Assembly (NCBI GenBank): GCA_944381635.1
Contig: CALWLY010000005.1
Coordinates: 1 to 64,000 of the forward strand
Direction of reading: 5' to 3'
Length of the DNA stretch: 64,000 bases
DNA from: an uncultured Lachnospiraceae bacterium
GTDB taxonomy: Bacteria > Bacillota > Clostridia > Lachnospirales > Lachnospiraceae
This document shows, piece by piece, positions 52,379 through 61,049 of the stretch (position 1 is its first letter; each line of letters opens with the position of its first letter). A model generated the notes under the pieces. That model was not told where the DNA came from. It saw only the letters and a program-made list of their open reading frames with translations, and searched no databases. The translations under genes and the position numbers were made by a program.

Positions 52379-53779
52379 ATGAAACTTACTACATCCAAAG
52401 AAGCTGACCTTGGGAATGCACCCGTTGGCCGACTGCTTTTTGCCCTGGCAGTACCTGCCATCACTTCACAGCTGGTAAACGCCCTTTACAATATGGTTGA
52501 CCGTATGTATATCGGCCACATCCCGGAAATAGGCTCCGCAGCCCTCACCGGTGTAGGCGTCTGCTTTCCTATCATTATGATCATCTCTGCTTTCGCATAC
52601 CTTATGGGCATGGGCGGCGCGCCTCTTGCCAGTATCGAAATGGGAAAAAAGGACAACGACAGAGCGGAAATGATCCTGGGCAACTGTTTTACCGCTCTGA
52701 TCATCACCTCCATTGCCCTCACCATAATCGTCCTTGTTTTTCAGGAGCCGCTGCTTTATCTTTTCGGCGCCAGTGAAAACACCATCGGCTACGCCCAAAG
52801 CTATATGACCATTTATGCGGTGGGAACAATTTTTGTACAGATCACCCTGGGACTGAACGCTTTCATTTCCGCCCAGGGATTTTCCAAGATCAGCATGCTG
52901 ACAGTTATCATCGGCGCTGTCATCAACATCGTTTTAGACCCTATTTTTATCTTTGGATTCGACATGGGTGTTCAGGGCGCCGCTTTAGCTACCGTTATCT
53001 CTCAGGCAGTGAGCGCTGCATGGGCTTTCCGTTTTCTGTGCGGAAAATCCACCATTCTGCATATCCGCAAAAAATGTATGCGCTTAAAAGCCTCCGTCAT
53101 AGGCCCCTGCATCGGTCTTGGCATTGCACCGTTTATTATGCAGGCTACCGAAAGTGTCCTAGTACTGTGCTTTAACTCTTCTCTGTTAAAATACGGCGGA
53201 GACCTTGCCGTAGGCGCTATGACCATTCTTTCCAGTCTGATGCAGTTTGCCATGCTGCCTTTACAGGGTCTTACCCAGGGCGGACAGCCGATCATCAGCT
53301 ACAACTATGGCGCCAATAACAGCGCTCGTGTAAAGAAAGGCTTCCAGCTTCTTCTGGCGTCAGCTCTTGGCTATGCCACCATTTTATGGCTGGCTATCCA
53401 GCTTTTCCCTTCCGCCTTTGTTGCTATTTTCACCAACGATCCGGAACTTGCCAGCCTTGCCGTATGGGCTCTGCGCATTTACATGGCCTGCATGCTCCTC
53501 ATGGGTGCTCAGGTGGCTTGCCAGCAGACATTCATCGCCTTCGGAAATTCCAAAATTTCCGCTTTCCTTGCACTCTTCCGTAAAGTAATCGTGCTGATTC
53601 CTCTTATTTACATCCTGCCTCTCTTTATGGAAAACGACGTGCTGGCTGTCTTTCTGGCAGAACCCATCGCCGATGCCCTGGCAGTTCTCACCACCTGCAT
53701 TCTGTTCTACTTCGAGTTTAAAAAGATACTCAGAAAAATGCGTGAAAGAGAAGCACAGGCTCAGGAGAACAAAGCCTGA
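52379..53779 (+). CDS. MATE family multidrug efflux protein
   Basis: A 466-residue protein with 12 membrane segments in two similar halves. Typical MATE motifs: LLFALAVPAITSQLVNALYNMVDRMYIG, NAFISAQGFSKISMLTVIIGAVINIVLDPIFIFGF, GLTQGGQPIISYNYGANN and CQQTFIAFGNSKIS. It exports drugs or metabolites using Na+ or H+ gradients. Good GAAAGGAGAAA site before ATG. Second gene of a MarR-MATE pair. Confidence 0.93.
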   Translation: MKLTTSKEADLGNAPVGRLLFALAVPAITSQLVNALYNMVDRMYIGHIPEIGSAALTGVGVCFPIIMIISAFAYLMGMGGAPLASIEMGKKDNDRAEMILGNCFTALIITSIALTIIVLVFQEPLLYLFGASENTIGYAQSYMTIYAVGTIFVQITLGLNAFISAQGFSKISMLTVIIGAVINIVLDPIFIFGFDMGVQGAALATVISQAVSAAWAFRFLCGKSTILHIRKKCMRLKASVIGPCIGLGIAPFIMQATESVLVLCFNSSLLKYGGDLAVGAMTILSSLMQFAMLPLQGLTQGGQPIISYNYGANNSARVKKGFQLLLASALGYATILWLAIQLFPSAFVAIFTNDPELASLAVWALRIYMACMLLMGAQVACQQTFIAFGNSKISAFLALFRKVIVLIPLIYILPLFMENDVLAVFLAEPIADALAVLTTCILFYFEFKKILRKMREREAQAQENKA

Positions 53780-53799
53780 CAAAGCAAAAAGAACCTTTT

Positions 53800-56241
53800 T
53801 TACCTTGTCTGTATGACATATGTATTTTTTCCGGGGTTCTCAATCTGATATTGTTTTAACTTTTTCTCTTTCCACTCCATGGAAAGGATAAAGCCTCCGC
53901 GCAAACGCATTCCTGTCACACTTCCGCTCTTCATAGAATCGGGAACTGCGGGGAGCAGCCTTATCTCATAATGGGAAATCCTGCCTCTTTCATCTGTCAC
54001 AGGAAAGCTCTGCGCCAGGCAGTGCAGCATCAGCGCCGGAACACCTCCGCTGATGTCTGCATTAAAAATGCTCGGGCCAAAATCATGAGCCGACGCAAAA
54101 GTCTGATAATAGTTGCTGCATGCCATTGTCTGTAAAAGCTCTTCCGTCATTTCGGCATCTTTCAGATAGGCAGCCACAAATCCTTCCAGAACCAGGCCAA
54201 AAGCCATGGTTCCTTTTTCTTTCTGCTTTCTCTGCATTTTGATCTCATAAGCCTTTTTACACGCATCAAACAATTCCCGGCTTTCCCGTACTTCTTCGGG
54301 TATATCATAATAGAGCAGATACAGCTGAGAAATATGACGGTGATCGTAACAGTCTTTGAATTCATCCGGCTCCCATTCTTTCAGCGCGCCGTCTTCATTG
54401 ATGCGATATTCAGGCATTCCTGCCAAAATCTCTTTCCATTTTTTTACTTTTTCTTCCTCAATCCCCAAAGTTCTGCAGCCGGTGATCAGATTGAAAAAAA
54501 GCTCTTTCGCCACGGAAATGTCCATGGTTGCATTGGTACAGGCAGCAGAATCCTGCCCGTCCGGCGTATTTTCCGGTGAATAGGAAGGGGAAAAGAGCCA
54601 TTGTCCCTTCTCATCTTTTATCAGAAAATCTTCATAAAAAAGAGCCGCTTCCTCCATAAACGGCAATGCGTGCTCCTTAAAGAAGCCATCATCGCCGGTA
54701 TAAAGCCAGTAGTCGTAAAAAAATCTGGCTGTCCAGCCCGCACCTGCCGTCCAGAAAAGCATGGGCCATCCTTCGTCAAAATGAATGTCACAGCCGCTGT
54801 CGCTTGTTCTTGACGGAATATGAATGCCCCGACATCCGTAAAGACGCCGGGCGTTTTCCCTGTAATCCGGCATCATTTTTTCCTGATAGGAGAAAAAAGA
54901 GTGCATTCCCTCGAAATCACCGCAGGGCAAAAGTCCCGCTATGGCAGTCTGCAGATTTCCGTTCTGGGTATAATCGCTGCTCCAGGGAACATGATAGGAG
55001 CCGGTCCACACGCCTTACAGGTTCGGCGGATATTCCCCGCATGAAGAAAGGATCTCGTAACGGCCTGCATCAAAAATCTTCTGCAGATAGGAAGGGGAAG
55101 CCTTGCCGGCAAACCGCGCGTTCTGGTACAACGCTCTGTCGTTTTCAAAGCGTTTTGAATCTTCCAGAGAAAGGGAAATTCTCCGGAATCTTTCTCCCAT
55201 GTCGGCTTCATTTTCTTCCCTGACCTGTTGAAAATCATCCGGAATGCCCTCCAGCCGTTCCATAAGAAATTCCGGTTCAAAATCGCGGAAATCTTCCAAC
55301 GGATGAAGGATTACTTTCAGAAGAGCCCTTGTATTTTCTTTCAAAACAAGAGCATCCTTTTCCATCTGCACCCAGCCGTCCCATGCGGTAAGCTGCAGCA
55401 TGGCTGCATAACCCTTCAACTTCCCTTCCTGACCCGGATGTGTTCCTGCATCTTTTCCCTTCTCATCCTGAAAATATCCCCGAAAAAGCAGAAAATAGGA
55501 GGTTTCTTCCAGAGAAGGCAGCTCAAGCTCACCCAATCTGTCGCTTTCTGCTGCCTTCCTCTTGATACTGTAACATTCCGCCTTTAACAGAGCGGAAACA
55601 TCCTCTTTTGCCGGACCGAACTCTTCCTCTTCGTAGGGATGCTTCTGCAGTTCGATCCGATAATCTGCCGCCCCGTTTTTCGCTATAAGCTCTGCCAGAC
55701 AGGCATTGTACTTTTGGGACACCAGCACTTTTCTCTGCCGTTCTTTCCCATCCCCTGTAAAAAAAGAAACTTTTGCCGTGCCGCTTGTAAAAGACAGGCT
55801 TCTCTCATATTTTTCATAGATTCCCGTCTCTTTTGTAAACACAGCCACATCACAGGCCGGAAAAAAAGGATTTGTCCACAATTTTTCCGGTTTTTCCGGA
55901 TAAGTTTCCTGAAGGAGCTTCCAGGGAATCGCTCCTGCCTCCTTATATTTTTCCGCCTTTATGAGGCTGCGGATCTGCGGCAGTTTTTGTGCCATGGGCA
56001 GTGCCTTTTCTTTGCCGTGAAGGGGCGCAAAGAAATCTTCTCTTGTGAGAATGATCTGCTCCGCGCATACTTTTCCCATCACGATGGCGCCCATACTGCC
56101 GTTCCCGCAAAGGCAGCCATCCTGCCATTTAGACGCGGGAGCGTGCAGCTGATACCCCTGGAAATCTGCCTTTTCCCTTTTCTTCTCTGTTCTCTTCTCT
56201 TTTTTGTTTACTTCCGATTCTGATCTGGTTTTAGAATTCAT
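53800..56241 (-). pseudogene. GH95 alpha-L-fucosidase-like gene interrupted by an in-frame TAA
   Basis: Two open stretches (56241-55015 and 55011-53800) lie in one frame, separated only by TAA at 55015-55017. Conserved GH95 sequence runs across it: YPPNL, stop, GVWTG, where homologues read NLQG, so a single CAA-to-TAA change explains it. The whole would have ~813 residues. GH95 catalytic residues seem intact (two Asn in SSDYTQNGNLQ, Glu in SYSPENTP, Asp in NADISGG). The family removes alpha-1,2-fucose or galactose. It overlaps the GH3 stop by 11 bases. It could be a pseudogene, a readthrough case, two polypeptides (GTG at 55011), or a sequencing error. Confidence 0.85.
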
Positions 56242-58396
56242 AGGTTTTCTCCAGCATAACCTCTCCTTTGAGTCGGATATCCGTCAGGCTTGCTCCGATT
56301 AAAATTTCATAGAATCCGGCTTCTGCCCTGAAATGTCCGGTCTCTTCGTCAAAGTATGCAAAACTTTCCGGATTCAGCGCAAAGTTTACTTTCTTTGTCT
56401 CTCCCGGTTTCAGTTCTGTCTTTTCATAGCCTTTCAGTTCTTTGACCGGGCGATCCACAGCGCTGTCTTTTGCTGCCACATAAAGCTGAAGCACTTCTTT
56501 TCCTGCCATATCGCCGGTATTTTTCACAAGACAGCTTACGTTTACAATAAGTCCCGCTCCGTTTTCCTCTTTCTCCACTTCCAGGCTTGCATACTCAAAA
56601 TCGGTATAGGAAAGACCATGTCCAAAGGGAAACTGCACCGGTATCTGATTCTTCTCATAATAACGGTATCCCACATAGACTCCTTCCCTGTATTCAAGCA
56701 AATCTTTCTTGGCAAAATCTCCCACGCAGTGTGCGCTGCAGTCCTCATGGCTGTAGGGAAAGGTTTCAGGCAGTTTTCCGGAAGGGTTCACCTTGCCAAG
56801 AAGCACCTCAGCCAGAGCGTTTCCGCCCTCCATTCCTGCATAAAAGCTCCACACGATAGCTTTTGCCCGGTCGGCAAACGAGCCCATCTGAACCGGAGAA
56901 CCTGCCACAAACACGAGAATTGTCTCAGGATTAGCAGCAAGAACCGCATCAATAACCTCCTCCTGGCCATACGGCAGCTTCATATCCGCTCTGTCCTGTC
57001 CCTCCAGATCGTAATCGTGGTTCAGTCCTCCCACGAAAATAACCTGGTCGTATTCCTTTGCCAGAGCCACTGCCTCTTCTAAAAGTTCTTTTCTTTTTGC
57101 CACGGTCTTTTCAGAAATATTTTCTTCCTGCTTTTTGCTTCCGCCGCCGTTTTCCAGACTGCTTTCCTGCCAGTTTCCATCCTGCGCGCCTTTTTCTTCT
57201 GCCAGATAGCCTTTTACAAATTTGACTTCGCAGTTTCCTCCCAGCTGAGATTTCAGTCCCATAAGAGGTGAAATTTCATACAGCGCCTTGATTTCTGCAC
57301 TTCCGCCGCCGTTTGAGTGAACTTTGTCCGCGTTTTGACCAATGACAAGCAGTTTCTTCATCTTTTCTTTTTTCAGCGGAAGTCTGCCGTTTTCATTTTT
57401 TAACAGCACAATGGACTCTCTCGCCGTCTCCAACACTTTCTGCCGGTGCTCCGGCGTGTTGTAACAGCCGCTCTTTCTGTCTTCCTCAAACATGTTCAGT
57501 TCAAACATCATGCCCAGAATATGGCGGACTTTTTCATCGACGTCTTTTTCGGAAACCTCGCCTTTTTCGATTGCTTCCTTCAAAGGATCTGCCAGAAAAT
57601 ACTCGTCAAAATTGCTGGTAACACTCATCTCAATGTCCAGACCGCTCTCCGCAGTTTCCTTTGTTCTGTGTACGGCGCCCCAGTCTGAGACAACCACACC
57701 GTCATAGCCCCATTCTTCCCGCAGGATCTGATTCAGCAGAAGCTTGCTTTCGCAGCAGTGCTGGCCTCTTACCAGGTTGTAAGCGCCCATCAGAGACAAA
57801 GATTTCCCCCGCGAAACGGCCGCCTTAAAGGCGGGAAGATAGATTTCCCGAAGAGCTCTCTCACTTACTTTTACATCCACCCAGAGACGTTCTGTCTCCT
57901 GGCTGTTTACCGCATAGTGTTTTACACAGGCAGCCACATCGCTTTCCTGGATTCCCTGAATCAGCGGCACGCACTGTTCCGCTGTCAGATAAGGATCCTC
58001 GCTCATATATTCAAAATTTCTGCCGTTTAAAGGGCTTCTCTTAATGTTGATGCCGGGAGCCAGGATCACATCCTTTCCCCTGCCTCTCGCCTCTTCGCCC
58101 AAAACCTTTCCGCTTTCGTAGGCGCACTCTTTGCTGAATGTAGCTGTGATAGCGCTGTTGCTGGGAAGGTAGGAAACATAATCTTCCGTATTTCCCGCCG
58201 GCATCCAGGCATCATCCGCAAACTCCATGCGGACGCCCATAGGGCCGTCCGACATGTGCAGGGAAGGGATGCCAAGACGTTTCACTTCTCCGGTACGAAA
58301 CAGTCCCGCTCCGTGTATCATAGCTATTTTTTCATCCAGATTCAGTTTTAAAAGCAGCTCCTGTGCTTTTCTTTTATTATCACTGCTGATTACCAT
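56231..58396 (-). CDS. Glycoside hydrolase family 3, probable beta-glucosidase
   Basis: A 721-residue cytoplasmic enzyme (no signal peptide). GH3 N-domain: SDGPMGVRMEF, KDVILAPGINIKRSPLNGRNFEYMSEDPYL, CVKHYAVNSQETERLWVD and the nucleophile region GVVVSDWGAVH. The C-domain has QLGGNCEVKFVKGYL and FVGGLNHDYDLEGQDR with the probable acid/base, and an FnIII-like end (LKGYEKTELKPGETKKVNF). It probably releases glucose from cello- or xyloglucan oligosaccharides. It follows the GH31 gene by 42 bases and overlaps the GH95 gene. Confidence 0.93.
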   Translation of the reverse strand: MVISSDNKRKAQELLLKLNLDEKIAMIHGAGLFRTGEVKRLGIPSLHMSDGPMGVRMEFADDAWMPAGNTEDYVSYLPSNSAITATFSKECAYESGKVLGEEARGRGKDVILAPGINIKRSPLNGRNFEYMSEDPYLTAEQCVPLIQGIQESDVAACVKHYAVNSQETERLWVDVKVSERALREIYLPAFKAAVSRGKSLSLMGAYNLVRGQHCCESKLLLNQILREEWGYDGVVVSDWGAVHRTKETAESGLDIEMSVTSNFDEYFLADPLKEAIEKGEVSEKDVDEKVRHILGMMFELNMFEEDRKSGCYNTPEHRQKVLETARESIVLLKNENGRLPLKKEKMKKLLVIGQNADKVHSNGGGSAEIKALYEISPLMGLKSQLGGNCEVKFVKGYLAEEKGAQDGNWQESSLENGGGSKKQEENISEKTVAKRKELLEEAVALAKEYDQVIFVGGLNHDYDLEGQDRADMKLPYGQEEVIDAVLAANPETILVFVAGSPVQMGSFADRAKAIVWSFYAGMEGGNALAEVLLGKVNPSGKLPETFPYSHEDCSAHCVGDFAKKDLLEYREGVYVGYRYYEKNQIPVQFPFGHGLSYTDFEYASLEVEKEENGAGLIVNVSCLVKNTGDMAGKEVLQLYVAAKDSAVDRPVKELKGYEKTELKPGETKKVNFALNPESFAYFDEETGHFRAEAGFYEILIGASLTDIRLKGEVMLEKTYEF

Positions 58397-58438
58397 CTTT
58401 CTCTCCTTCTGCCGCCGGGCGGCCTTTTGCTGCCTTTC

Positions 58439-60775
58439 TCAGGCAAGTGTCACTGTGATTTCTTTTGTTCCGGCGGGCACAGCGATCACGCTGTCCTGTC
58501 CGCATGCAGTAAGCTCTCCGCCCTGTGCGGATGCTGCTTTTACATTGACCAGGCGAACCTTGAATGCTTTCTCTCCTTCTGCGGTGATGACGATCTGTCC
58601 GTCTTTTCTTTCTGCGCATACGCTAAGTTCTGCCTCTGCATCTTCATTGTACACAACCGTCTCTGCTTTATCTTTTAACGCATAAACTCTGAGTTCTGCA
58701 TCCTGGGCAAAGTCATAGTCGGGACGATTGTCAACAGCTCCCACTGCCACAATACTGTTTTCTTTTGCGTAAAGCGGAATGCTTAAGTAACCGCAGTTTT
58801 CCGTATACCATTCTCCGCCTTTCTTTTCCTCTCCGGTAAAGAAATCCGTCCAGGTTCCCTTAGGCAGATAGAACTGTGCTTCGCTTTCTTCGTTAAAGAC
58901 AGGAGCCACCAGCAGGCTGTCGCCGAACATATACTGTTTGTCAAGATATTCACAGTTTTTATCCTCGGTAAACTCCAGAACCATACTTCTCATGACAGGC
59001 ACACCTGTTCTGGATGTTTCCACCGCATTTCTGAACAGGTACGGCATCAGGGAAGCTTTCAGTTTGGTAAAGAATCTCACCACGTCCACAGCCTCTTCGT
59101 CATAAGCCCACGGCACACGGTAGGATGTGCTTCCGTGCAGACGGCTGTGGCTGCTCATCAGACCAAATGCAGCCCATCTTTTGTAAACGTCCGGTGTGGA
59201 TGTACTCTCAAATCCTCCGATATCATGGCTCCAGTATCCAAATCCTGACATGGTCAGAGACAGACCGCCGCGCAGACTTTCTTCCATGGATTCGTAATCA
59301 GACCAGCAGTCTCCGCCCCAGTGTACCGGGAATTTCTGTCCGCCTGCCGTTGCGGAACGAGCAAACAGAATCGCTTCTTTTTTGCCTTTCTTACGCTCCA
59401 GCAGCTCATATACTGTTTTGTTGTAAAGGTAAGTATAGTAGTTATGCATCTTAACCGGATCGGAACCGTCAAAATAAACCGCATCCGTGGGAATTCTCTC
59501 GCCAAAGTCTGTTTTAAAGCAGTCAACGCCCATATCCAGAAGCACTTCCAGCTTATCCTGGAACCATTTGCAGGCATCCGGATTGGTGAAATCCACAATG
59601 GCCATGCCCGGCTGCCACATATCCCACTGCCATACGTCTCCGTTGGCACGTTTTAAGAAATATCCTTTTTCCATACCTTCCTGGAAGAGTACGGATTCCT
59701 GACCGATATAAGAGTTGATCCACACGCAGATCTTGATTCCTTTTGCTTTGATTCTCTTTAACATGCCTTCCGGATCCGGGAATACGCGGCTGTCCCAAAG
59801 GAAATCAGACCAGTGGAATTCTTTCATCCAGCAGCAGTCAAAGTGAAATACCCGTAAAGGAATGTCTCTTTCCAGCATACCGTCCACAAAACTCATGACC
59901 GTCTCCTCGTCATAATTTGTGGTAAAGGAAGTGGACAGCCACAGACCGAAAGTCCAGGGAGCCGGAAGGGCCGGTTTTCCTGTAAGATCTGTATATCTTT
60001 CCAGTACTTCTTTCATGGTAGGACCGTTAAACAGGAAGTAATCCAGCGTCTGTCCGGGAACAGAAAATCCGACTTTTGTTACCATCTCGGAAGCCACCTC
60101 GAAAGAAACTTTTCCGGGATGATTTACAAATACGCCGTAACCTTTGTTTGTAAGGTAAAACGGAATGTTTTTATAGGACTGCTCTGTGCTTGTGCCGCCG
60201 TCCTGGTTCCAGATGTCGATAGACTGTCCGTTTTTTACAAAAGGAGTAAATCTCTCTCCGGTACCGTAAACCAGTTCTCCCACGCCCAGATTCAGCTGCT
60301 GACGCATGTAGGCATCGTCTCCGTTTTTGTCGTAGGCAAGGCCCTTCCAGTCTGTTTTCATGTAAGCCAGGTCACGGCCGCTGCTGCCTGTCAGTTTCTT
60401 TCCATCCCGGTAGTAAGTCATGGACCAGTTATCTTTTGTGATGACAAGACTTAACGAACCGCTTGTGACTGTGATCTTTTCCTCATCTTCCACTGCCTGA
60501 ATGGGGCGGTGTTCCTCCAGATTCAATTCAAATTCCGGCGCTTTTTTCATCACACCCAGATGATGGGAAGTCTGAACACGGATCACCTCGTCCATAGGCG
60601 TTGTGATTCTTACGGTAAGATTTACACCGCCCAGAGTATCACCCTTATGGTTGATCCGGCTGGTAGGCGCGCAGATTGTCACCGCATCCTCCTCCATTTT
60701 TACAAAATATGCCTGCACCGGTGCAAAGCATTCGGTTCCTTCTTTCTGAAGCCAGCATCCATTACTGAATTTCAT
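58439..60775 (-). CDS. Glycoside hydrolase family 31, alpha-xylosidase (YicI-like)
   Basis: A 778-residue enzyme of the YicI group. Seen: the N-domain with VRVQ-type strands, GTGERFTPFVKNGQSIDIWNQDGGTS, FHFDCCWMKEFHWSDFLWDSRVFPDP, the catalytic nucleophile in VDCFKTDFGERIPTDAVY and the acid/base Asp in HWGGDCWSDYESM. The KTDFGE and WGGD context is that of alpha-xylosidases, which remove xylose from xyloglucan oligosaccharides (isoprimeverose units). No signal peptide, so it works on imported sugars. Start ATG after GGAGGAATGAAAC. Confidence 0.95.
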   Translation of the reverse strand: MKFSNGCWLQKEGTECFAPVQAYFVKMEEDAVTICAPTSRINHKGDTLGGVNLTVRITTPMDEVIRVQTSHHLGVMKKAPEFELNLEEHRPIQAVEDEEKITVTSGSLSLVITKDNWSMTYYRDGKKLTGSSGRDLAYMKTDWKGLAYDKNGDDAYMRQQLNLGVGELVYGTGERFTPFVKNGQSIDIWNQDGGTSTEQSYKNIPFYLTNKGYGVFVNHPGKVSFEVASEMVTKVGFSVPGQTLDYFLFNGPTMKEVLERYTDLTGKPALPAPWTFGLWLSTSFTTNYDEETVMSFVDGMLERDIPLRVFHFDCCWMKEFHWSDFLWDSRVFPDPEGMLKRIKAKGIKICVWINSYIGQESVLFQEGMEKGYFLKRANGDVWQWDMWQPGMAIVDFTNPDACKWFQDKLEVLLDMGVDCFKTDFGERIPTDAVYFDGSDPVKMHNYYTYLYNKTVYELLERKKGKKEAILFARSATAGGQKFPVHWGGDCWSDYESMEESLRGGLSLTMSGFGYWSHDIGGFESTSTPDVYKRWAAFGLMSSHSRLHGSTSYRVPWAYDEEAVDVVRFFTKLKASLMPYLFRNAVETSRTGVPVMRSMVLEFTEDKNCEYLDKQYMFGDSLLVAPVFNEESEAQFYLPKGTWTDFFTGEEKKGGEWYTENCGYLSIPLYAKENSIVAVGAVDNRPDYDFAQDAELRVYALKDKAETVVYNEDAEAELSVCAERKDGQIVITAEGEKAFKVRLVNVKAASAQGGELTACGQDSVIAVPAGTKEITVTLA

Positions 60776-61049
60776 GTTTCATTCCTCCATTTCTCAAAAT
60801 TTGTCTCTATCTGTGTTTTTATCATAAGTGCCCGTACTCTTTTTTTCTTCCATGGATTCCTCTCCTTTTTCTGCATCTCAGTAAAATTATCGCAATTTTA
60901 TCACATTTTATCGTTTCTCTACATCGCCTAAAAAATATTCGTGCCCGTGAACGTTTTTTCTGTTTTAAGGGTAGCATATACCCTGAGGAATTACCATGTA
61001 TTTTCTTGCTCTGAACCTGTATATTTCTGCCGGTCCAGACACCGTTTTT
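60776..61049. other. Intergenic region before the GH31 gene
   Basis: It may hold an internal promoter (TG-rich GATAAAAT boxes near 60905). It also holds a 19-codon frame (60794-60853, minus strand) with a strong AAAGGAG site, which might be a leader peptide or a chance ORF. The string ACGTTCACGGGCACGAATA near 60940 could be an operator. Confidence 0.35.
60794..60853 (-). CDS. Possible 19-residue leader ORF before GH31
   Basis: ATG follows AAAAAGGAGAGGAATCC with correct spacing. The product is short, charged and Lys/Asp-rich (MEEKKSTGTYDKN...) and ends 18 bases before the GH31 start. The good ribosome binding site is the only support. Confidence 0.2.
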   Translation of the reverse strand: MEEKKSTGTYDKNTDRDKF

